Shown here one piece after another: positions 8,225-15,839 of a DNA stretch of 44,268 nt. The notes below the pieces were generated by a model. The model saw nothing but the letters and a program-made list of their open reading frames with translations, searched no databases and was not told the DNA's origin. Each line of letters opens with the position of its first letter. Position 1 is the first letter of the stretch. The position numbers were made by a program, and so were the translations under genes. The DNA is from Nocardioides sp. (GTDB taxonomy: Bacteria; Actinomycetota; Actinomycetes; Propionibacteriales; Nocardioidaceae): NCBI GenBank assembly GCA_025965125.1, contig JAOPXM010000172.1:1-44268 (forward strand), given 5' to 3'.

Positions 8225-9013
8225 TCAGGCGACAATTCCCACGGCTCGGCCCATGCCGCCGGTCGCACCCTCGAACTTGTGGGGCATGAAGATGAAGAGC
8301 GCGCCGCGCGTGGGCAGGGATCCGAGGTTGGTGAGGTTCTCGACGGCCAAGATGTTGCGTCCGAGCGATGCCCAGTGCGGGGTGTAGTCGTCCTGCATCT
8401 GTCCGATACCGCGACCGTCGATCCCGACGCAGCGAACACCGCGGTCAAACAGGAGGTCGAATGCCTCGGCTGACGGCGCGGGGTGTGACCGGTCGTATCC
8501 CCAGCCCTCGGGGTACGGCCGGTAGTAGTTGTCGGACCAGTCCGAACGGAAGAGCACAATCTCTCCGGCCCGGAAGTCGCCGTTCTCGCGCTCCCATTCT
8601 TCGAGGAACTCGCGCGAGATGACCGGGCTCTCCCTCAGGTGGGTCGTGGTCCCGGCAGGAAACCCCTCGATCAGCGGGCGCGCGTCGACGACGGCAGCGG
8701 GGCCCATCATCTGCTCGAGAGGCAGCTGCTCGACCGTGATGCTTCCGAACTCGGTCGCGTGCGGAAGGCCGCTGTCGAGAGGGGGAATCATGTGGACCGG
8801 CGCATCGATGTGCGTTCCGGTGTGGTCATCGTGGACCTGGACGTACTCCAGGAACTGGGCAGTCGGCCAGGTGTACTCCCGCATCATGAACTGGCCGAAG
8901 CGCTGTCCTTCGGGCGGGGACGACGGCCAGTTGGAGCCGGTCGTGACCGACAGGTCGACGACGGACGCTGCACTGACGAGGCTGAGCAACTGCTCTGCAG
9001 GGGACAAGCTCAT
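8225..9013 (-). CDS. Cyclase-family metal-dependent hydrolase (kynurenine formamidase/lactonase-like)
   Basis: This 262-aa protein of the 'cyclase' family (PF04199) includes kynurenine formamidase, isatin hydrolase and lactone- or amide-opening enzymes. The metal-binding signature HTGTHIDAPVH gives His64, His68, Asp70 and His74. ATG 9013 is preferred over the in-frame TTG at 9028 because GGAG lies a normal distance upstream. It is the first gene of the cyclase-ABC importer-hydrolase operon (minus strand), downstream of an AT-rich control region. No kynurenine-pathway genes are nearby. With DUF1537 kinase and PdxA next door, hydrolysis of a sugar lactone to an acid is an attractive but untested role. 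Confidence 0.85.
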   Translation of the reverse strand: MSLSPAEQLLSLVSAASVVDLSVTTGSNWPSSPPEGQRFGQFMMREYTWPTAQFLEYVQVHDDHTGTHIDAPVHMIPPLDSGLPHATEFGSITVEQLPLEQMMGPAAVVDARPLIEGFPAGTTTHLRESPVISREFLEEWERENGDFRAGEIVLFRSDWSDNYYRPYPEGWGYDRSHPAPSAEAFDLLFDRGVRCVGIDGRGIGQMQDDYTPHWASLGRNILAVENLTNLGSLPTRGALFIFMPHKFEGATGGMGRAVGIVA

Positions 9014-9459
9014 GCGGGGGATCTCCAATTCTGGCGGGGCGATGGCCCGGCCTCACCTGGTGAGGACGGATTTTCCATTGACGCAACTGCTCGCAGCCAT
9101 GAAGTGGACGACATTCCCGCGACTGATGGTCGTGAGGAGTGCCTTTCCCAGCGGGGTCGCCGGCGTGGTTGGCTGGCGTTGACCGCGGTGCGTGAATCGT
9201 GTCAATTTGGTATGCAATTAGTATTCTGAATGAATGTTTCATTCGAGTGTCGTGTCGATTGCGTTCCTATATTTAGCCCTTCTTTGGGATCGGTCGAATT
9301 CCGAATGAATCGACATTGGTCAATTGAATTTGAGGGTCGACTGTTCCGCGCGGGGCATATATCCGCGAAACTGCCGATCTTTTAATTTGTCCACCGTGTT
9401 CAGATATTCCACCGGCGGGCGGTCAGATTGAAAAGTTCAGATTCCGGTGCGCAGGACCA
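9014..9459. other. AT-rich intergenic control region between the two catabolic operons
   Basis: These 446 bp lie between the cyclase start and the DeoR stop, both minus-strand. From about 9190 to 9450 base composition is clearly lower in G+C than any neighbour (runs such as ATTTGGTATGCAATTAG). It should hold the terminator of the kinase-pdxA-deoR unit and the promoter of the cyclase-importer unit. Visible structure: a perfect 7-3-7 inverted repeat GAATGAA-TGT-TTCATTC at 9228-9244, another GAATGAA at 9303-9309, a minus-strand TTGACA at 9205-9200, and an imperfect direct repeat GTTCAGAT(A)TTCC at 9398-9411 and 9435-9446. No credible gene was seen in it. Confidence 0.7.
9228..9244. promoter_or_regulatory. 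Perfect inverted repeat, candidate operator of the cyclase/importer operon
   Basis: GAATGAA-TGT-TTCATTC is a perfect 7-bp palindrome with 3-nt centre, about 215 bp upstream of the cyclase start, inside the AT-rich region. The placement suits a repressor or activator site. Which protein binds is unknown; the DeoR gene next door is the nearest candidate. Confidence 0.45.
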
Positions 9460-10272
9460 TTACGGGGATCTGTCTGGGTTGGCGTCGACGACGATGACGT
9501 CGACGCCCTGGGTGCGGAATTCGTCGAGCACCCGTTCGTCGGCGGTCGTGTCGGTGATGAGGTGCCAGCTGCGTTCGAGGTAGGTCCAGGAGTGGAACGG
9601 CCGGGCACCCACCTTCTCGCCGTGCGCGAGCACGTAGAGCTCCGGTGCGCGGGACATCACGATCGCCTTCAGGCGGGACTGCTCGGTGGTCGCCTCGCAG
9701 ACTCCGAACTCGGGATCGACGCCGTCGGTCCCGAGGAAGACCCGGTCGAAGGTCATGGTCTCGAGGGCCGCTTCCGCGATGGGACCGACGAAGGCCTCGC
9801 TCATGGCCCGGTAGGCGCCGCCGGTGCTGGTCAGCACCAGGTCCTTGGCACCCTCGAGTGCCGTCAGGGCGGTCAGGCTCGTCGTCACCACGGTCAGCGG
9901 ACCCTTCCAGAACAGCTCGCGGGCCAGGGCGCCACCGGCGGTTGTCCCGGCGTCGAGGAACACGTGTTCGCCCGGCTGGATCTCGGTCGCGGCCCGGCGG
10001 GCGATGGCGCGCTTGGCGCTCTTGGCCTCGGCGGCCCGCTCGGAGACCGTGGTCTCGGCCACGCCCTCGATCGGCATCGCGCCGCCGTAGGTCCTGGCCA
10101 GCTGCCCCGACTGGGTGAGCTGGGTCAGGTCGCGTCGGATCGTCGACGACGTCACCTGGAACATCCGGGACAGCTCGTCGACGCTGGCGAGTCCGGAGGC
10201 ACGGGCCAGGCGGAGGATCTCCTCGCGCCGGGTTCGGGCGTTCATGGTGGTGGGGTCACTTGTCGTCGACAT
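9460..10272 (-). CDS. DeoR-family transcriptional regulator
   Basis: This 270-aa regulator has an N-terminal DeoR winged helix (about residues 13-65, with RREEILRLARASGLASVDEL and the recognition region TSSTIRRDLTQL) followed by a DeoRC sugar-phosphate-sensing domain (from about residue 85, including VFLDAGTTAGGALA). Such proteins typically repress sugar catabolic genes and are released by a phosphorylated intermediate; here a 4-phospho acid would fit. ATG 10272 has an AGGTGGAG Shine-Dalgarno and overlaps the pdxA-like gene by 17 bp; ATG 10245 is a weaker alternative. It probably controls this island. Confidence 0.9.
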   Translation of the reverse strand: MSTTSDPTTMNARTRREEILRLARASGLASVDELSRMFQVTSSTIRRDLTQLTQSGQLARTYGGAMPIEGVAETTVSERAAEAKSAKRAIARRAATEIQPGEHVFLDAGTTAGGALARELFWKGPLTVVTTSLTALTALEGAKDLVLTSTGGAYRAMSEAFVGPIAEAALETMTFDRVFLGTDGVDPEFGVCEATTEQSRLKAIVMSRAPELYVLAHGEKVGARPFHSWTYLERSWHLITDTTADERVLDEFRTQGVDVIVVDANPDRSP

Positions 10273-11338
10273 GGCTCACCCGCTCCACCTCGGCGTCGGC
10301 GGCCGTCGAGGCCAGGGCGGCGGCTTGGCGCATTGCTTCGATCATGCTGCCCACCTTGACGGTGCCGGTGCCGGCGATGTCGAAGGCAGTGCCGTGGTCG
10401 ACCGACGTTCGGATGACGGGCAAGCCGACGGTGATGTTGACACCGTCCTCGATGCCGAGCAGCTTGACCGGCCCGTGTCCCTGGTCGTGGTACATGGCAA
10501 CGAGCAGGTCGTAGTCGCCACGGCCGGCGAGGAAGAAGGCCGTGTCTGCCGGGAGCGGGCCGGACACGTCCAGCCCGCTCGCCCTGAGGAGGTCGATGGC
10601 GGGGACGATCTTGTCCGCCTCCTCACCCTGTCCGAACAGTCCGTTCTCACCCGCGTGCGGGTTGATCGCACACACCCCGATGCGCGGGCGCGGGATGCCG
10701 GCCAGGCGAAGCGCCTCATGACCGCGACGCACGGTGCGCTCGACGAGGCCGGGCTCGATCCGGGCGACCGCGTCCACGAGCCCGATGTGGGTCGTCACAT
10801 GGATCACCTTCAGGTTCTCGGAGCTCAGCATCATCGACACCTCGGGGGTGCCGGTCAGGTACGCAAGCAGCTCGGTGTGACCCGGGAAGTTGTGCCCGGC
10901 GAGCTGCAGGGCCTCCTTGTTCAGCGGGGCTGTGCAGATGCCCTGCACCAGGCGATCCGTCGCCAGTTCTGCCGCGACCCGTACGTACTGGTACGCGGCG
11001 TCCCCGGCAACCGGTGACAGCTCTCCCCACGCCAGGTCCTCCGGGATGAGCCCCAGGTCGAGGACGTTGATGCGTCCATGCTCGAAGATGCAGTCGTCGA
11101 CGTCGGAGACGGCGACGATGTCGATCTGGATACCCAGGATCCGGGCGGCCTCCACGAGTCGGGCTGCGTCGCCCACGACCAGGGCTCGGCACAGCCGCGA
11201 GACCTCGGGCTCCGCGAGGGCGCCGACCACGACCTCGGGGCCGACTCCCGCGGCATCGCCCATGGTGACCGCGATCAGGGGGGCGAGGGGGCCGCCCTGT
11301 CGTGACCGGTCACCCGTGAGCTCAGTGGTCGCCGTCAT
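10256..11338 (-). CDS. PdxA-family 4-phospho-acid dehydrogenase (PdxA2-like)
   Basis: This 360-aa NAD-dependent, divalent-metal dehydrogenase of the PdxA family has family motifs MGDAAGVGPEV (about residues 26-36), GHTELLA, NPHAGENGLFG, MYHDQGHGPVKLLG and DHGTAFDIAGTG, which supply the metal and substrate histidines. Canonical PdxA makes vitamin B6 from 4-phosphohydroxythreonine. Paralogues paired with DUF1537 kinases (PdxA2) oxidise D-threonate- or D-erythronate-4-phosphate, which then decarboxylates to dihydroxyacetone phosphate. The 17-bp overlap with the DUF1537 gene favours the catabolic role; no other B6 gene is near. ATG 11338 follows GGAAGGA; the frame is open further upstream without a better start. 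Confidence 0.9.
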   Translation of the reverse strand: MTATTELTGDRSRQGGPLAPLIAVTMGDAAGVGPEVVVGALAEPEVSRLCRALVVGDAARLVEAARILGIQIDIVAVSDVDDCIFEHGRINVLDLGLIPEDLAWGELSPVAGDAAYQYVRVAAELATDRLVQGICTAPLNKEALQLAGHNFPGHTELLAYLTGTPEVSMMLSSENLKVIHVTTHIGLVDAVARIEPGLVERTVRRGHEALRLAGIPRPRIGVCAINPHAGENGLFGQGEEADKIVPAIDLLRASGLDVSGPLPADTAFFLAGRGDYDLLVAMYHDQGHGPVKLLGIEDGVNITVGLPVIRTSVDHGTAFDIAGTGTVKVGSMIEAMRQAAALASTAADAEVERVSHVDDK

Positions 11339-12590
11339 GGGTCGTCCTTCCGTACGTCGCTTGTGCGCCTCGTAGCGCCTGAAAGATGTCCGTGATCGAG
11401 GCCTCGTGGCCGAAGCTGCCGGGTCTGGTGGCGACCAGGCGGCCTGACTCGGTGTGCGAGAGGACTGCACCGTGGTGCACCTCCGCGTCGACGGCGAGGC
11501 ACCGGGTCGCCAGCCGGTCGAGCACCGCTCGTGCGGTCTCCCCGCCGGTGAGGAACAGTGCCGTCCGGTCGGTCGCGCCCACGGCCCGCGCTACGACCTC
11601 GGCAAGAGAGCTGGCAACGCGTCGCTGTTGCTCCCGGTCGAGTGCGGGCGAAGGGCCCGGGACCAGGCAGACGTCGTTGCGCACGAGCGTCTGCCTCAGC
11701 TCGGCCGCGGCGCGGCCCAGGAAACGGTCTTCCCCGGCCAGCAGGTCGGCCACCTCCAGCTGGCGTACGACGACGCCGGCCCGGTCCACCGCATGGGCGA
11801 GCTGCGGGGCGATCGTGGCGGCTGTCGAGCCGATGACGCCCAGCACCCGGGGAGCGGAACCCGCCACGCCTGCCGGCAGCTTCGCCGAGCTCGATGGGGC
11901 CAGTCCCTCGAAGGCGCCCAGCCAGCGGCGTACGAGGTCCGAGGAGCCGGCGAGCAGCACCTCGCCGCGCCCGGCCCCATCGATGATGGCGTCCAGGTCC
12001 TCGGCCGCCTCGGCATCACAGATGACCACGTGGGGCTTCGGCGACGCGAGGAGGGCCGTCCATTCACCGGAGCGAAGCTGGTCGAGGTCCACGTTGACCG
12101 CGGGCAGCCCGCCGAGAGCCTCGCGCACCGTCCGCGGCGGTTGAGCCGCTTCGGTGGCCCAGGCATGGGTCTCGTGGAGTGGGAGCCGGCCGACGTGCAG
12201 GACGCCGTTCAGCACGGTGCGACCCTGGCTGGGAAGTGCCGGACTGAGCACGACCGTCCTTCCGAGTCGCACGGCCGGCCGGAGCTCCGCTTCGAGATTT
12301 CCACGGAGCAGCGAGTCGACCTTCTTGATCACCGGGGCCTGCGCCACCTGGTCGAACGCCGACTCCGCGACGCTGCCGGCGGCCCAGGAGTCGAGGCCGC
12401 GGGAGTTGAGGTCGAGGACCTGAACGGCGCCGGGCACGTCGGACACGCTGGCCGGGTCGAGGAGGACCCGGGCGGTCGGCCAGCCGGCGCCCAGGGCTGC
12501 GGCGGCGGCCTCGGCCGCGCCGGAGAGGTCGTCGGCCAGCACGATGGGCGCGAGTCCGGCCGAAGCACGAGGCGAGTGGGCAAGGGCCAC
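11322..12590 (-). CDS. DUF1537 four-carbon acid-sugar kinase (DtnK/OtnK-like)
   Basis: This 422-aa ATP-dependent kinase is of the four-carbon acid sugar kinase family. The N-terminal substrate domain (SBD_N) has LADDLSGAAEAA at about residues 17-28 and the KKVDSLLRGNLEAEL box. The C-terminal nucleotide-binding domain (NBD_C) has FLTGGETARAVLDRL and the terminal GSFGHEASITDIF. Family members phosphorylate D-threonate, D-/L-erythronate or related acids at C4. GTG 12590 is chosen because GAAGGAGA lies 6-8 nt upstream; a longer in-frame extension lacks a Shine-Dalgarno and would add a low-complexity leader. First gene of the kinase-pdxA-deoR operon. Exact stereochemistry of the substrate is not decidable by eye. 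Confidence 0.88.
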   Translation of the reverse strand: MALAHSPRASAGLAPIVLADDLSGAAEAAAAALGAGWPTARVLLDPASVSDVPGAVQVLDLNSRGLDSWAAGSVAESAFDQVAQAPVIKKVDSLLRGNLEAELRPAVRLGRTVVLSPALPSQGRTVLNGVLHVGRLPLHETHAWATEAAQPPRTVREALGGLPAVNVDLDQLRSGEWTALLASPKPHVVICDAEAAEDLDAIIDGAGRGEVLLAGSSDLVRRWLGAFEGLAPSSSAKLPAGVAGSAPRVLGVIGSTAATIAPQLAHAVDRAGVVVRQLEVADLLAGEDRFLGRAAAELRQTLVRNDVCLVPGPSPALDREQQRRVASSLAEVVARAVGATDRTALFLTGGETARAVLDRLATRCLAVDAEVHHGAVLSHTESGRLVATRPGSFGHEASITDIFQALRGAQATYGRTTHDGDH

Positions 12591-12739
12591 GGTGCTTCTC
12601 CTTCGATGCGACGGCTGGCGTTCGGTTGGCGGCAATAGTTGCACGTTGTGCGCAGTTCTGTCACGTAAAATTGCGTGATTCGCGCAGTTCTGACAGCATT
12701 GGCGCTCCCGAAGCACCCTGTTGAGGAGTCGGACAGAAC
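12591..12739. promoter_or_regulatory. Divergent promoter/operator region of kinase operon and AKR gene
   Basis: This 149-bp region separates the minus-strand kinase operon from the plus-strand reductase. It contains an 11-bp direct repeat GCGCAGTTCTG at 12650-12660 and 12682-12692, spaced 32 bp (three helical turns). Between them lies an interrupted palindrome TCACG-N8-CGTGA at 12661-12678. A short GCAC-GTT-GTGC repeat sits at 12641-12651. The arrangement looks like a regulator binding region controlling both directions; DeoR is the natural candidate. Confidence 0.6.
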
Positions 12740-13741
12740 ATGACAAGCAGCCCGCCGGCCACGCTCCCGGCCATCGCCCTGACCGGCACGGACAAGCCGC
12801 TCACGACCTTCGTCCTGGGCACGATGTCCTTCGGGGACACCGTGGCCGACGACGTGGCGGCCCGGCTCGTCACCCATGCACTCGAGCACGGCATCACCGC
12901 CATCGACACCGCGAACGTCTATGCGCAGGGGCGGACGGAGGAGATCCTCGCGCCCCTCATCGCGGCGCGCCGCGACGACATCCTGCTCGCGACCAAGGCA
13001 GGCATGCCGCACCCCGACGCCGGGGAGCACGCGCTCCTGTCCAGGGCGGGCCTGCGCGCCGCGATCCACGGTTCGTTGAGTCGCCTCCGGACCGACCACA
13101 TCGATCTCTTCTACCTGCACCAGCCCGATCCGCAGACCCCGGTCGAGGAGACACTCGAGGCCGTGACCGAGCTGCGCCGAGAAGGAAAGATCGGTGCACT
13201 CGGGGTGTCGAACTTCGCCGCCTGGCAGATCGGCGACGTCGCGCACGCGGCCCAGCGTGTCGGCACCCCGGGACCCGTGGTCGCGCAGAACGTGTACAAC
13301 CTGCTGGCCCGGCGGCTCGAGGACGAGTACGTCGCCTTCGCACGGGCTCACCGGGTCCGCACGATGTGCTACAACCCGCTGGCCGGAGGTCTTCTGGCGA
13401 CGGTCCAGCAGTTCGAGCAGGAGCCGACGTCGCCCCGGTACGCCGGGTCACGCCTCGCCGAGATGTACCGGAACCGCTACTGGTCGAGGGAGCTGCTCGA
13501 GGCAGTGGCGGAGCTCGCGGGTGTCGCAGACGAGGCCGGTCTGACGCTGCCGGAGCTGGGGCTCCGCTGGGTCCTCAGCCAGGACGGCGCCGACGCCGTG
13601 CTGCTCGGGGCCGGGAGGCTGGAGCACCTGGTGTCGAACCTGCGCTCCGTGCTCGAGGGGCCGCTCGACCCGGACGTCCTCGCGGCGTGCGAGGAGATCT
13701 CCCGCCCGCTCCGGGGACCGATGCCGGCGTACAACCGCTAG
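12740..13741 (+). CDS. Aldo/keto reductase, AKR7-like
   Basis: This 333-aa NADPH-dependent aldo/keto reductase has the (beta/alpha)8 tetrad visible as Asp56 (IDTANVYAQG), Tyr61, Lys86 (LATKAG) and His127 (FYLHQPD). The C-terminal half carries YNPLAGGLL and LAEMYRNRYWSREL, which closely match AKR7 enzymes (aflatoxin-aldehyde/succinic semialdehyde reductases). It is transcribed divergently from the acid-sugar kinase. It may reduce an aldehyde or semialdehyde intermediate, or run in reverse as an aldose dehydrogenase feeding a lactone. GAGGAG lies about 11 nt upstream of the ATG. Confidence 0.9.
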   Translation: MTSSPPATLPAIALTGTDKPLTTFVLGTMSFGDTVADDVAARLVTHALEHGITAIDTANVYAQGRTEEILAPLIAARRDDILLATKAGMPHPDAGEHALLSRAGLRAAIHGSLSRLRTDHIDLFYLHQPDPQTPVEETLEAVTELRREGKIGALGVSNFAAWQIGDVAHAAQRVGTPGPVVAQNVYNLLARRLEDEYVAFARAHRVRTMCYNPLAGGLLATVQQFEQEPTSPRYAGSRLAEMYRNRYWSRELLEAVAELAGVADEAGLTLPELGLRWVLSQDGADAVLLGAGRLEHLVSNLRSVLEGPLDPDVLAACEEISRPLRGPMPAYNR

Positions 13742-13792
13742 ACCACGGACGCCTGTTGGTGAGAGTTGTGCTTAGAGGCGATGGATTTCTAC

Positions 13793-13804
13793 TAGCGTAG
13801 AGAC
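13793..13804 (+). promoter_or_regulatory. -10 element TAGCGT, 6 nt before the CAP-gene ATG (leaderless start)
   Basis: TAGCGT followed by six bases and then ATG 13805 places the expected transcription start at or next to the start codon. A TTGTGC at 13766-13771 could serve as -35. No Shine-Dalgarno is present. Confidence 0.55.
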
Positions 13805-14281
13805 ATGACTCTGGCCTTGAGTTCCGGGACGGGTGCGCGCAGGATCGCGATCGTGGTGGGGGCGTTCCTCGCCCTGGGCGTCATGCGGGTGCCGTCGGCC
13901 GACGCGGGCAAGGCCGACGACTACGCCCGCGACGCCGTCACCGCGACCAACGCGCAACGGGTCGCCCACGGGCGTCGCGAGCTGGGGGCCAACGCCTGCC
14001 TGAAGAAGATGGCGTCCAAGCAGGCCACGCGGATGGCCAGCCAGGAGCGGATGTTCCACCAACCGCTCGGCCCCATCCAGAACCTGTGCGGCATGAACTG
14101 GGTCGGCGAGAACGTGGCTTACAACTACCCCACCGGGGCGAAGGTCGTCGCCGCCTGGATGGCGTCACCTGAGCATCGGGCCAACATTCTCAGGGGTCAG
14201 TTCCGACGGATCGGTGTCGGGGCCCGCAAGGGAGCCAACGGCGTCTGGTACGTCTCCCAGGTCTTCGGCGCCAGGACCTGA
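13805..14281 (+). CDS. Secreted CAP/SCP-domain protein
   Basis: This 158-aa exported protein has a signal peptide at about residues 1-34 (hydrophobic core IAIVVGAFLALGV, cleavage near SADA). The remainder is one CAP (SCP/PR-1-like) domain: GENVAYNYP and WMASPEHRANIL are the two classical CAP signatures and hold the conserved His and Glu of the central cavity. Cys63/Cys97-like residues (NACLKK, NLCGM) may form a disulfide. Bacterial CAP proteins are extracellular with poorly defined roles (lipid or peptide binding, hydrolysis). It appears monocistronic. Confidence 0.9.
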   Translation: MTLALSSGTGARRIAIVVGAFLALGVMRVPSADAGKADDYARDAVTATNAQRVAHGRRELGANACLKKMASKQATRMASQERMFHQPLGPIQNLCGMNWVGENVAYNYPTGAKVVAAWMASPEHRANILRGQFRRIGVGARKGANGVWYVSQVFGART

Positions 14282-14293
14282 CGAGCCCGACCC

Positions 14294-14890
14294 TCAGGGT
14301 CGGACCACCGCCACGAGGGCCCGGGTCACGGCATCGGCCAGGGCGGCGCCGGTCAGTGCGCCGGGTGAGATCTGCTCGTCGTCGAACAGCGCGTTCGTCG
14401 CGCCCAGCGCGAACAGAATGCGGTACGTCGCCTCCGCGTCCGAGCGGGCGGTGCCGAACCGCGAGACCAGCCACTCCACCACCGTCGTCGCGAGCAGGTG
14501 GCTGCTGCGCACGTTGCGTTCCTCGAACTCCTCGAGGCCCTGGCCCTCGACCAGGAACGCCCGCATGGCCGGTCGGTGCGCCTCGAAGATGCCCAGCGCG
14601 GCTTGCACCAGCAGCCCGATCGCCCGTAGGTCGTCGGGCTCCCCATCGGCCCGCCGGAAGGCGTCGGCGGTCGCCGCCTCGATGACGGTCAGCGCCCGAT
14701 CCTGCGCGGCGACCAGGAGTCCGGTGCGGTCCCGGAAGCGGTGGTACAGCGAGCCGTTCGACGCACCCGCTGCCCTGGCCACGGCGGCCACGGTCACGGC
14801 CTGCAGGCCGCCTCGGCCCAGCAGCGCGAGCGTCGCATCAAGCATCCGGTCCGTGGACGAGGTGCTGCGGGTCTGCTGGGGAGTGCGCAC
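14294..14890 (-). CDS. TetR-family regulator, divergent from the MpaB-type oxygenase
   Basis: This 198-aa regulator has an N-terminal TetR helix-turn-helix (about residues 12-58: MLDATLALLGRGGLQAVTVA, then ARAAGASNGSLYHRF) and a helical ligand-binding C-terminal domain with no recognisable subfamily. It starts with GTG 14890. A TAGAGT hexamer six bases upstream implies a leaderless transcript. It is divergent from the DUF2236 oxygenase gene with only 46 bp between, so regulation of that gene is likely. The ligand is unknown. Confidence 0.9.
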   Translation of the reverse strand: MRTPQQTRSTSSTDRMLDATLALLGRGGLQAVTVAAVARAAGASNGSLYHRFRDRTGLLVAAQDRALTVIEAATADAFRRADGEPDDLRAIGLLVQAALGIFEAHRPAMRAFLVEGQGLEEFEERNVRSSHLLATTVVEWLVSRFGTARSDAEATYRILFALGATNALFDDEQISPGALTGAALADAVTRALVAVVRP

Positions 14891-14936
14891 GAGAGCACTC
14901 TAGCCAGAATTGGAGTGAATGCTCTAGTTTGGTGTC
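14891..14936. promoter_or_regulatory. Compact divergent promoter with inverted repeat (TetR/oxygenase)
   Basis: Both genes have a -10-like hexamer exactly six bases before their start codons: TAGAGT (minus, 14902-14897) and TAGTTT (plus, 14925-14930). Between and over them lies an imperfect inverted repeat, GAGCACTC at 14893-14900 against GAGTGaatGCTC at 14913-14924. This is a plausible TetR operator that would block both promoters at once. Confidence 0.55.
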
Positions 14937-15839
14937 ATGAGGTCCCGACCCCTGAAGCGCTCACACTGGCGGACCGTCAACGACGCCCTCGATCCGGCGA
15001 CCGACTTCGTCGAGATCACCCGGAACGTCGTGCTCTACGAGTTCCCGTGGGACATGAACCAGGCGCTGGGCTTCGCGCTCTTCCGCACCTACGCGGTGCC
15101 CGGCATCGGTCGCCTGCTCGACGAGACCGGCGAGTTCAACAACCGGGTGCAGAAGAGGTACGACGACACCGCCCTGCTCCTCGAGCAGCCGTTCATCCAC
15201 GGCGTCGAGTCGACCGAGGGTCGCGCCGCGATCCGCCGGATCAACCAGATGCACAAGAGCTACGAGATCCCGAACCACGAGATGCGCTACGTCCTCAGCA
15301 CGTTCGTGGTGGTCCCGAAGCGCTGGATCGACGTCTACGGCAAGCGGCCGCTGACCCACCACGAGGTGCTGGCGTCCGTGTCCTACTGGCGACTGATCGC
15401 CCGGCACCTGAACATCGGCGACGTCCCGGAGACCTACGAGGAGTTCGCCCGCGTCATGGACGACTACGAGGCAGAGCACTTCGCGTTCGACCCCGGTGGC
15501 CGTCGGGTCGCCGACTCCACGTTGGCGCTGATGCGGACGTTCTACCCGGCCTTCCTCAACCGTGCGGTCGACAGCTTCAGCCGGGCGATCATGGACGAGC
15601 CGGTCCGCGAGGCCTTCCGGTACGCCGCCCCGTCGCCGCGGGTGGAACGCCTGTCGCGCGCGGCCCTGCGCGCCCGGGGCCGGGTGCTACGCGTCTTCCC
15701 GGCTCGGACCACGGCCAAGACCTCGCAGGACCTGCCGTGGATCCGGAGCTACCCGGACGGCTTCGAGGTCGAGGCGCTCGGCACCTTCCCGAAGGGCTGC
15801 CCGGTGCCGCACCGGCAGGCGGCTACCGCAGATCCGTGA
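14937..15839 (+). CDS. MpaB/latex-clearing-type oxygenase (DUF2236 family)
   Basis: This 300-aa protein of the DUF2236 family includes the fungal oxygenase MpaB and heme b-dependent rubber oxygenases (Lcp). Features are the charged central segment RRINQMHKSYEIPNHEMRYVL with conserved His residues expected to bind heme, followed by STFVVVPKRWIDVYGKRPLT and YWRLIARHLNIGDVPETYEEF. There is no signal peptide, so it is cytosolic or membrane associated. Substrate unknown; a terpenoid or other hydrophobic compound would fit the family. Leaderless start likely (TAGTTT six bases upstream). The 3' end overlaps the convergent reductase gene by 17 bp. Confidence 0.85.
   Translation: MRSRPLKRSHWRTVNDALDPATDFVEITRNVVLYEFPWDMNQALGFALFRTYAVPGIGRLLDETGEFNNRVQKRYDDTALLLEQPFIHGVESTEGRAAIRRINQMHKSYEIPNHEMRYVLSTFVVVPKRWIDVYGKRPLTHHEVLASVSYWRLIARHLNIGDVPETYEEFARVMDDYEAEHFAFDPGGRRVADSTLALMRTFYPAFLNRAVDSFSRAIMDEPVREAFRYAAPSPRVERLSRAALRARGRVLRVFPARTTAKTSQDLPWIRSYPDGFEVEALGTFPKGCPVPHRQAATADP

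Noticed and set aside
9014-9242. Coding extension of the cyclase gene or a separate small gene upstream of it
   Set aside because: The only frames are in shadow positions, without Shine-Dalgarno or recognisable product, and run into the AT-rich control region.
12590-12746. Longer N-terminus for the DUF1537 kinase
   Set aside because: It would run through the divergent promoter with its repeats and palindrome; GTG 12590 has a good Shine-Dalgarno and gives normal family length.
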